Below are positions 57,805 through 64,000 of a stretch of 64,000 bases of DNA, piece by piece; the stretch's first letter is position 1, and every line of letters begins with the position of its first letter. Location: assembly GCF_003459505.1 (NCBI RefSeq), contig NZ_QRWD01000004.1:94661-158660 (forward strand), in the 5' to 3' direction. The DNA comes from Collinsella sp. AF20-14LB (GTDB lineage Bacteria > Actinomycetota > Coriobacteriia > Coriobacteriales > Coriobacteriaceae). The position numbers and the translations under genes are program-made. The notes beneath the pieces were generated by a model, which was not told where the DNA came from, did not search any database, and saw only the letters and a program-made list of their open reading frames with translations.

Positions 57805-59695
57805 GACCGCAGCCCAAGCACGCCCGGCCGACCTCGAGCGCACGGTGCGCCGCCTGCTCTCCTACATGGGTCACGCCAAGTTCTCGTTGCTTGCGGTGGG
57901 TGTGCTCGCCTCCGTCGCCGCCATCGCGAGCCTCGCCGGCACCTACATGGTGCGCCCCATCGTTAACGGTTTGGCCACGGGCGGGGAGGAACTGCTCGCC
58001 AAGCAGGTCATCCTGACGGCGATCATCTACGCCGCGGGCGTGCTTTCGGCCCTGGGCTACTCACAGATCATGGTGCGCGCGGCCCAGCGCGTGGTGTCCG
58101 ATATTCGCCGCGACCTGTTCGCGCACATCCAGACGCTGCCGCTCAGTTATTTTGACAGCACGCGCTCGGGTGACATCATGAGCTTTTTCGCCAACGACGT
58201 CGACACCGTCTCCGAGGCGCTCAACAACAGCTTTGCCAACGTGATTCAGGCCGCCATTCAGGTTGTGGGCACCACGGCCATGCTCATCATCCTTAACTGG
58301 CAGCTCACGATTATCACGCTCGTGTGCGATGCGGCCATTGTGCTGTACGCGCGCTACTCGGGCACGCGCTCTAAGCGCTTCTTTGCCGCCCAGCAGGCAT
58401 CGCTTGGCGACCTGGACGGATATATCGAAGAGATGGTCTCGGGCCAAAAGGTCATCAAGGTCTTTAATCACGAGGCAGCGAATGTCGCCGGCTTCGCCTG
58501 CCGCAACGATGAGCTTCGCCGCACCGGCACCGCCGCCGTGAGCTATGCCAACTCCATGGTGCCCATGACCGTCGTGATTGGCTACGTCAACTATGCCATC
58601 GTCGCCGTGGCGGGCGGCATGCTCTGCATCAAGGGGCTCGCCGATGTAGGTGCGCTCGCGAGCTATCTGGTCTTTGTACGCCAGGCGGCCATGCCCATCA
58701 ACCAGTTTACGCAGCTTGGCAACTTCTTGCTCAACGCGTTGGCCGGCGCCGAGCGCTTGTTTGCCGCCATGGACCTTAAGCCCGAGGTGGACGAGGGCTG
58801 CGTGGAGCTGGTGCAGACGGGCGATGCCGCGTGGGCATGGAAGATTCCCGAGGGCCAGGGCGTGGGCGCGTACGGGCACCTGCATGACGTGGCAGCCGTT
58901 GATGAGTCGGGTCGCGCGGTGGCCGCCGACGGTACCGAGCTCACGTGCGGCTTGGTCCTGCTTGCCGGCGACGTGCGCTTCCATGCCGTGGACTTTTCCT
59001 ACGTGCCGGGCACCCGTGTGCTCACGGACCTCAACCTGTTTGCCAAGCCGGGGCAAAAGATCGCGTTTGTGGGCTCGACGGGCGCCGGAAAGACGACCAT
59101 CACCAACCTCATCAACCGCTTCTACGAGGTCGATGACGGCGAGATCACGTACGACGGCATCGACGTCAAGCACATTGCCAAGGCCAGCCTGCGCGGGTCG
59201 CTCGGCATTGTGCTGCAGGACACGCACCTGTTTAGCGGCACCATTGCGCAGAACATCCGCTTTGGCAAGCTCGATGCGACCGACGAGGAGGTGCGCGCCG
59301 CTGCCGAGGCAGCCTGCGCCGACTCGTTTATCCGCCGCCTGCCTAGAGGGTACGACACGCCGGTCACGGCCGACGGCGCCAACCTGTCGCAGGGCCAACG
59401 CCAGCTGCTCGCCATCGCGCGCGTGGCCGTTGCCGACCCGCCGGTGCTCATCCTGGATGAGGCCACGAGTTCCATCGACACGCGTACCGAAAAGCTTATC
59501 GAGCGCGGCATGGACCGCATCATGCGCGGACGCACCACCTTTATGATCGCGCACCGCCTGTCCACCGTCCGCGACGCCGACGCCATCATGGTCCTCGAAC
59601 ACGGCCGCATCATCGAGCGCGGCACCCACGAAGAGCTGCTCGCCCAGCACGGCGAGTACTGGCAGCTGGCGCATGGCTTAAAAGAGTTGGATTAA
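57797..59695 (+). CDS. ABC exporter half-transporter, subunit with normal Walker B
   Basis: Second half-transporter, 632 residues. Six helices, then an unusual linker of about 60 residues (CVELVQTGDAAWAWKIPEG to GLVLLAGDVRFHAVD) between the membrane and ATPase domains, Walker A GSTGAGKTT, signature NLSQGQRQ, canonical Walker B LILDEATSSID and H loop IAHRLSTV. ATG 57797 sits inside the end of the first gene with GGGGGTGAG ahead; a far longer in-frame reading from 57392 is a shadow of the first gene. With its partner it forms a heterodimer; drug, lipid or peptide export is possible. Confidence 0.92.
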   Translation: MPKTAAQARPADLERTVRRLLSYMGHAKFSLLAVGVLASVAAIASLAGTYMVRPIVNGLATGGEELLAKQVILTAIIYAAGVLSALGYSQIMVRAAQRVVSDIRRDLFAHIQTLPLSYFDSTRSGDIMSFFANDVDTVSEALNNSFANVIQAAIQVVGTTAMLIILNWQLTIITLVCDAAIVLYARYSGTRSKRFFAAQQASLGDLDGYIEEMVSGQKVIKVFNHEAANVAGFACRNDELRRTGTAAVSYANSMVPMTVVIGYVNYAIVAVAGGMLCIKGLADVGALASYLVFVRQAAMPINQFTQLGNFLLNALAGAERLFAAMDLKPEVDEGCVELVQTGDAAWAWKIPEGQGVGAYGHLHDVAAVDESGRAVAADGTELTCGLVLLAGDVRFHAVDFSYVPGTRVLTDLNLFAKPGQKIAFVGSTGAGKTTITNLINRFYEVDDGEITYDGIDVKHIAKASLRGSLGIVLQDTHLFSGTIAQNIRFGKLDATDEEVRAAAEAACADSFIRRLPRGYDTPVTADGANLSQGQRQLLAIARVAVADPPVLILDEATSSIDTRTEKLIERGMDRIMRGRTTFMIAHRLSTVRDADAIMVLEHGRIIERGTHEELLAQHGEYWQLAHGLKELD

Positions 59696-59744
59696 CCCGT
59701 TCGAGCACGATGCTTTGACCTCTCCGTGCTCTTCACCTCGCCTC

Positions 59745-59809
59745 AAACCATCACAACATTCGACGTTTTTTGCCAAAAACGGGAAAAGCATCGAATGTTG
59801 TGATGGTTT
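59745..59809. repeat. Hairpin repeat, copy 1
   Basis: ACCATCACAACATTCGA and its exact reverse complement (17 pairs, 20 when the AAA/TTT ends are counted) enclose a loop with CGTTTTTT-GCC-AAAAACG. The same element recurs at 60989-61051 on the other side of the next gene, with one changed loop base. Confidence 0.85.
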
Positions 59810-59910
59810 TTCTGCCACTCGGCCGGGTGGAATCGCTTTCTTGTGCACGAAGGTGTGCGGACCCGTGGGCAGGGGAATAAGGTTGGTTATCCGACTCCAT
59901 TGGAGGGCTC

Positions 59911-60948
59911 ATGGACCTGCCGATCGTCTTGTCCCATAAGACTGCCTGGCTGTACCACAACGTGGCGCGCCCGTCCGAGCCGCTCTCGCGAGCAAGCAGC
60001 CTATACGATGAGGACTCGCTTGCTAGCGAGGCGGAGCCGACTGCGAGCCTGCCCAAATTGGGACTCGATGCCAAGGGACTGAGGGCTTCAACGGCAGTTG
60101 GGATCGTTACCGACTATCTGGTTTCGCTTGGTATTCCACGAGAAGAGCTCGATCATATCGACACGCTCGTCAACTTCGATTTTGAGCGCTCGACGCCGGC
60201 TGGATTTAGGTGCCACGTGTTTGGGGCGCCGGTACCTCCAGGCCATCTTATCGAGGTGGCAGAGGGCCTTCTGGTGGTTGATGAGGCCATGTGCTTTGTC
60301 CAGGCGGGTTCGTGGATGAGTGAGCCCGAGCAGCTGGAATATGGCTACGAAATCTGCGCCCGATACCATTTGAATCATCTGTCGACAGGCGATTATATCG
60401 AGATGGGGCAGAGGTATACCGTTGCCGACTTGATTGCCTATTGCAATGAGAACCGATCTCGTCAGGGGGCTATACGCGCGGCCGCCGTGCTCAAGCGCGT
60501 GCACGATGGCGCGCGGTCGCCCATGGAGACGGCCACCGCAATCATGGTCGTAGCAAAACGTTTCCAGGGCGGGCTGGGATACGCCAAAATCGAGCTCAAC
60601 CATAGGGTCGATGTTCCCAACGAGTTCAAGTGTCTCGCAAAGGCCGGGTATTTCGAGATTGACGTATATGCGCCTGCGAGCGGTACGGGGATTGAATACA
60701 ACGGCTCGGACCATCTTGATAAACAGCGCAGCGCGTCGGATGCGGAGCGTATGACCGTGCTGAGCGCGCTGGGCTTTAGGATGATCGTCCTCACCGGGAC
60801 TCAGTTTGCCCATCAGCTGCAATTGCACCGGGCGATGAACGCCATCGCACTCGCGATAGGCCTTAAGTGCGACCGAAGCGAAGCGTTCCAAAAGCGGCAG
60901 AACGACCTGCGAGAATTCGTGATTCGGCACTGGGACAGCGGTCTTTAG
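59911..60948 (+). CDS. AbiEi-like / DUF559-type protein of unknown function
   Basis: Protein of 345 residues that I do not recognise with certainty. A central part (FRCHVFGAPVPPGHLIEVAEGLLVVDEAMCFVQAG, residues 99-133 by parts) has the look of the AbiEi antitoxin C-terminal domain, and the end (E262-Y-x-G-x-x-H, ASDAERMTVLSALGFRMIVLTGTQF) looks like the DUF559 / Vsr-type endonuclease-like fold. GGAGGG precedes ATG 59911. It stands alone without a toxin gene, between two copies of one hairpin repeat. The combination is frequent in Actinobacteria as orphan genes; function unknown. Confidence 0.6.
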   Translation: MDLPIVLSHKTAWLYHNVARPSEPLSRASSLYDEDSLASEAEPTASLPKLGLDAKGLRASTAVGIVTDYLVSLGIPREELDHIDTLVNFDFERSTPAGFRCHVFGAPVPPGHLIEVAEGLLVVDEAMCFVQAGSWMSEPEQLEYGYEICARYHLNHLSTGDYIEMGQRYTVADLIAYCNENRSRQGAIRAAAVLKRVHDGARSPMETATAIMVVAKRFQGGLGYAKIELNHRVDVPNEFKCLAKAGYFEIDVYAPASGTGIEYNGSDHLDKQRSASDAERMTVLSALGFRMIVLTGTQFAHQLQLHRAMNAIALAIGLKCDRSEAFQKRQNDLREFVIRHWDSGL

Positions 60949-60988
60949 GGGCGCTTTGGTCCTTCTGCGGGGCGCTGCGGGTAGGCGT

Positions 60989-61051
60989 ACCATCACAACA
61001 TTCGACGTTTTTTGCCAAAATCGGGAAAAGCATCGAATGTTGTGATGGTTT
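60989..61051. repeat. Hairpin repeat, copy 2
   Basis: Same 17-pair stem as at 59745 and a loop differing by one base (AAAATCGG versus AAAACGGG region). Direct orientation relative to copy 1. Confidence 0.85.
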
Positions 61052-61183
61052 GCGTGCTGAGGATGGGCTTGGGAAGCCGGTCTTGCTCGAAGCGACCTGT
61101 CCTGTCGTACGGGTGTCGGCAGGATTCTCCCGTGGGGTATTATGTTTTCCGAAGAATAAAACGCCGCGTGAGGGGAGGGCTGC

Positions 61184-62239
61184 GTGGACGGGCACGTGCA
61201 ACATGACGGCTTTGGCCGCGATATCAACTACCTGCGCATTGCCGTTACCGACAAGTGCAATTTCCGTTGCATTTACTGCATGCCGGCCGATGGCGTGGCA
61301 TCCCGCGCACACGATGAGCTTCTCAGCGCCGAGGAGATTGCCCGCTTTGTGCGCTTGGTGGCGGGGGAGGGCATTCGCCGCGTGCGCCTGACGGGCGGCG
61401 AGCCGCTGGTCAGCCGCCGTATCATCCCGCTTATTCGCGACATCCGCGCGATCCCGCAGATCGAGGACATCTCGCTTACCACCAACGGCGCCTTGCTGCC
61501 CAAGCTGGCGCCGCAGCTCAAAGACGCGGGGCTTAACCGCGTCAACATCTCGCTCGACACGCTCGACCCTACGCTTTTTGGAAAGATCACGCGCCTGGGT
61601 CGACTCGAGCAGACCGTGGCTGGCATCGACGCGGCGCTGGCTTGGGGCTTTGAGCCCGTTAAGGTCAACTGCGTTGTGGTGCGCCGACTCAACCAGGATG
61701 TGGCGGCTCTCGCGCGTCTGACTATCGACCGTCCCATTCACCTGCGCTTTATCGAATACATGCCTATTGGCGACGAGCACACGAGCTCGCATTGCACTGT
61801 GGACCCGCATGCGCCCGCGCTCAATCCCGAGCTGTGGGACGCGAGCGATACCGTGCCGAGCGACGAGCTGCGGGCGCGCATCAATGCCGGGGTCGCCGCG
61901 ACGGGACTGGGCGAGCTCGAGCCGCTCGACATCAGCGACGCTCCTGCCGGCGCGGGCCCTGCGCGCTATTGGCGCTTTCCGGGCGCGGCGGGAACGGTCG
62001 GCTTCATCAGCGCCATGTCCAACCATTTTTGCGCGAATTGCAACCGTCTGCGCCTGACGGCCGATGGCAACGTGCGTCCGTGCCTATTCAGCGATGCCGA
62101 GTATTCGGTGCATGAGGCGCTGCGCCGTGGTGATGATATGCAGGTACTTTCGATTTGGCGCGATGCCGTGGCCCACAAACCGCAGGAACACGCGATAATT
62201 GAGGGCACGCAACGATTTATGTCCCAAATCGGAGGATGA
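61184..62239 (+). CDS. moaA: GTP 3-prime,8-cyclase MoaA
   Basis: Radical SAM enzyme, first step of molybdopterin synthesis, 351 residues. N-terminal 4Fe-4S site CNFRCIYC (CxxxCxxC), TGGEPLVSR, and the second cluster in the C-terminal part (FCANCNRLRLTADGNVRPCLF). The C-terminus ends in GG, as MoaA requires for activity. GTG 61184 follows GGGGAGGG. The next gene starts 4 bases after the stop, so moaA and moaC-mobB form an operon. Confidence 0.94.
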   Translation: MDGHVQHDGFGRDINYLRIAVTDKCNFRCIYCMPADGVASRAHDELLSAEEIARFVRLVAGEGIRRVRLTGGEPLVSRRIIPLIRDIRAIPQIEDISLTTNGALLPKLAPQLKDAGLNRVNISLDTLDPTLFGKITRLGRLEQTVAGIDAALAWGFEPVKVNCVVVRRLNQDVAALARLTIDRPIHLRFIEYMPIGDEHTSSHCTVDPHAPALNPELWDASDTVPSDELRARINAGVAATGLGELEPLDISDAPAGAGPARYWRFPGAAGTVGFISAMSNHFCANCNRLRLTADGNVRPCLFSDAEYSVHEALRRGDDMQVLSIWRDAVAHKPQEHAIIEGTQRFMSQIGG

Positions 62240-62243
62240 TCAT

Positions 62244-63545
62244 ATGGCCAAGAGCAGGTACGCCGATGCCACCAAGGCCGCTCGCAGGGCCGCGATGTCT
62301 GCCCACAAAGTCACGGCCGCGGCGAATGCTGGCAACGCCGACGCGTCCGCACAGCCGACTGCCAGCGCTGCCACCGAACCCGCCCGTGACGCCCGCCGCG
62401 ACGAGCTGACGCACGTGGACGCCAAGGGCGAGGTGCGCATGGTCGACGTGTCCGACAAGGCCGAGACCCATCGCATTGCCATCGCCGAGGGCACCATCCT
62501 CATGCATCCCGAGACGCAGGCCATGGTACTGCAGGACCGCGCCAAAAAGGGCGACGTGCTTGCCTGCGCGCGCGTGGCGGGCATTATGGCCATCAAACGC
62601 ACGAGCGACATCATCCCCATGTGCCATCCGTTGCTCATTACCAAGAGCAAGTGCGATATTGCGCCCATCGCTGCGGCGGGGACGCCGGCCGAGGACGTGC
62701 CCGAGGGCTGGGCGCCGGCGCGCGCGGACGGGCAGGTTGGCTTTCACGTACTGGTTACGGCCGGCGTAACGGGCAAGACCGGCATTGAGATGGAGGCTCT
62801 GACCGGCGCGAGTGCCGCGTGCCTGACCATCTATGACATGTGCAAGGCGGTCGATCGCGGCATGGAGATCGTTGACGTTCGCCTGCTGCACAAGGAGGGC
62901 GGCCGCTCGGGCGTGTGGGACCGCGCAGAGCGTCAGGCCGCTGCCGTTGAGTCCGTGGCCGCTGACGGTGCCGCGCCCGCGAGCGCACCCGTCGCCGTTG
63001 CACCCGCAGCTCCCGCCCCGGCCGTCCCCGCGATCGCGTTTATCGGCTACCAAAACTCGGGCAAGACCACGCTCGTCGAGAAGGTCATTGCCGAGCTCAC
63101 CCGCCGCGGTCTGCGCGTGGGTTCGCTCAAGCATCATGGGCATCACGGTTTTGATATCGATGTGCCCGCTAAGGACACCTGGCGCCATCACCAGGCCGGA
63201 TCCAAGCACGTGGGCCTCATCTGCGCCACGCGCTGGGCGGAGTACGCCGACACGCGCGAGGAGGACGAGATGCCCGCGCGCGAGCTGCTGTCGCGCTACA
63301 ACGATGTCGACGTGGTGATCATCGAGGGCTACAAGACCGAGGGCTTCGACAACATCGTGGTCGCGCGCTCCGGTGTCGACCGTCTGCGCGGCAAGAGCTC
63401 GCTCGACCTGGTCGATGGCCACACGCTGGCCCTTGCCTGCAACGAGGCCCTGGCGCGTCAGGCCTTCGACGCCGGCTTTGCGACCCGAGCCATCAACATC
63501 AACGACGCCCGAGCCATCTGCGATCTCATCCAAGACCACCTTTAA
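62244..63545 (+). CDS. MoaC-MobB fusion protein
   Basis: Two molybdenum cofactor functions in one 433-residue chain. Residues about 54-226 are MoaC, cyclic pyranopterin monophosphate synthase (LTHVDAKGEVRMVDVSDK, MHPETQAMV, SDIIPMCHPLLIT, GKTGIEMEALTG, DMCKAVDRGM). Residues 227-262 are an Ala/Pro/Val linker. Residues 263-433 are MobB, a GTP-binding adaptor of guanylation (IGYQNSGKTTLVEKV Walker A, SLKHHGHHGFDID, VVIIEGYKTEGFDNIVV). The N-terminal 50 residues are Ala-rich and dispensable-looking. ATG 62244 has GGAGG; longer upstream reading overlaps moaA. Confidence 0.92.
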   Translation: MAKSRYADATKAARRAAMSAHKVTAAANAGNADASAQPTASAATEPARDARRDELTHVDAKGEVRMVDVSDKAETHRIAIAEGTILMHPETQAMVLQDRAKKGDVLACARVAGIMAIKRTSDIIPMCHPLLITKSKCDIAPIAAAGTPAEDVPEGWAPARADGQVGFHVLVTAGVTGKTGIEMEALTGASAACLTIYDMCKAVDRGMEIVDVRLLHKEGGRSGVWDRAERQAAAVESVAADGAAPASAPVAVAPAAPAPAVPAIAFIGYQNSGKTTLVEKVIAELTRRGLRVGSLKHHGHHGFDIDVPAKDTWRHHQAGSKHVGLICATRWAEYADTREEDEMPARELLSRYNDVDVVIIEGYKTEGFDNIVVARSGVDRLRGKSSLDLVDGHTLALACNEALARQAFDAGFATRAININDARAICDLIQDHL

Positions 63546-63550
63546 GGCTT

Positions 63551-63666
63551 GACGCTGCGCCGGCCCCAAGCACCCCATCTCGTCCCTCAAGCCGTCGTCC
63601 GCGTACCAAAGTACGCGTCGCTCCTCTTTCGGGGCGACCTGGGGCACTTGGAACCGGCTCGCTGCG
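63551..63666 (+). repeat. Structured intergenic element, family B, copy 2
   Basis: Flank GACGCTGC (63551-63558), outer stem in parts: GCCGG (63559-63563) with CCGGC (63654-63658), CCAAG (63666-area left arm at 63566-63570) with CTTGG (63647-63651), CCCCA with TGGGG, CGTCCC with GGGGCG; then the conserved apical part with GCGTAC-CAAA-GTACGC (63601-63616) and GCTCCTCTTTC. TCGCTG follows on the right as in copy 1. It lies 6 bases after the moaC-mobB stop. Confidence 0.7.
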
Positions 63667-64000
63667 CTGCCATAACCAGACAGACGATATGAGCAGGACA
63701 TAAAACATTGAGAGCCCCTGCTGCATGAAAGACCGCGGATTAGGCCGACAATGGTGAGTGTCTAATTCAGCCGCGGCGGCCACGCCGCATTCATGGAAGG
63801 GGCTCCCATGCTCGATACTACCACCTTCATCGGCCTCGACGTCCACGCCCGCTCGATAAAGGCCGTCTCCCTCGACGTCATGACCGGGGAGGTGCGCGCC
63901 GCGACCTTCGGCTACGACGCCGGCGCCGTCGCGGAGTGGGTCCGTTCCATGGACCCCAGGGCCAGGTGCGTGTACGAGTCCGGGGTCACGGGCTTCGACC
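63667..64000 (+). mobile_element. IS110-family element, left end and start of transposase gene (cut by window end)
   Basis: The non-coding stretch 63667-63807 has strong folding potential: GAGCCCCT (63712-63719) pairs with AGGGGCTC (63798-63805), enclosing CCGCGG...CCGCGG and GATTAG...CTAAT arms. In IS110-group elements the left-end RNA upstream of the recombinase gene is the bridge RNA. The boundary at about 63667 is inferred from where similarity to family B copy 1 stops. Confidence 0.65.
63808..64000 (+). CDS. IS110-family transposase (partial, N-terminal)
   Basis: The first 64 codons of a DEDD recombinase: FIGLDVHARSIKAVSLD (first acidic residue) and a region with RARCVYESGVTGFD (second acidic residue), both typical of the IS110 N-terminal RuvC-like domain. 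ATG 63808 follows GAAGGGG. The frame continues past the window end without a stop. GC content and codon use are higher in G and C than in neighbours, in line with a mobile origin. Confidence 0.88.
   Translation, partial: MLDTTTFIGLDVHARSIKAVSLDVMTGEVRAATFGYDAGAVAEWVRSMDPRARCVYESGVTGFD

Noticed and set aside
59745..61051. Composite transposon made of two IS copies
   Set aside because: The flanking repeats are 65-base hairpins without any transposase, so they cannot be insertion sequences themselves.

Overview
The window looks like a chromosomal segment of a high-GC, anaerobic, gut-type actinobacterium of the class Coriobacteriia, most probably Collinsella. This is inferred from base composition, codon use, gene content (paired YhgE/Pip proteins, Lar genes, FeoA-FeoA-FeoB, an FMN/Fe-S enoate reductase) and the many palindromic intergenic repeats. 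No rRNA, tRNA or CRISPR array was seen. Almost every gene is an ordinary intact bacterial gene; the unusual content lies between genes and in a few fusions.

Layout. 1-3.4 kb: end of a histidine kinase, pstB and a PhoB/PhoR-like two-component pair. 3.5-5.6 kb: a Wzz-like protein, a tyrosine kinase and a PHP phosphatase, with no glycosyltransferases. 5.6-8.4 kb: a GNAT acetyltransferase and HtpG. 8.8-13.8 kb: two large YhgE/Pip membrane proteins. 14-16.8 kb: EamA transporter, M20 amidohydrolase and a gutted MFS transporter. 17.1-21.5 kb: hisS and ppc. 22.5-27.1 kb: lactate racemase region, larA-larD facing larB-larC-tetR. 27.2-29.9 kb: serB and aspS. 30.2-36.7 kb: LacI regulator, LacZ/EbgC-like beta-galactosidase and an APC permease. 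37.1-40.9 kb: HPr and the ferrous iron uptake genes. 41-43 kb: FMN/Fe-S/FAD reductase. 43.3-47.9 kb: AlbA_2-type regulator, GntR and LacI regulators, and a hybrid toxin-antitoxin pair. 48-50.1 kb: glnA with an atypical GlnR-like regulator. 50.2-54.2 kb: HtrA and LigA. 54.3-59.7 kb: MATE exporter and a heterodimeric ABC exporter. 59.9-63.5 kb: an AbiEi-like protein between two copies of one hairpin repeat, MoaA and a MoaC-MobB fusion. 63.7 kb to the end: the left end of an IS110-family element.

How genes work together. LarA, LarB and LarC make and use the nickel-pincer cofactor for lactate racemisation and LarD moves lactate; LarE and the LarC2 domain are not here. FeoA/FeoA/FeoB and a Cys-rich partner import Fe2+. 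LacI controls lacZ through three evenly spaced operators. The GlnR-like protein probably controls the adjacent glnA.

Most interesting: (1) two families of structured intergenic elements, each present twice, with conserved internal parts and variable outer stems; one family shows a compensatory base change; (2) a DinJ/RelB-type ribbon-helix-helix domain fused to an MNT nucleotidyltransferase, paired with HepT; (3) the IS110 leader, where a bridge RNA is expected, directly behind one of the structured elements; (4) a MerR-type promoter in front of the MATE gene with no MerR gene nearby; (5) HPr with Asp at position 46; (6) a 10-bp phased repeat array.
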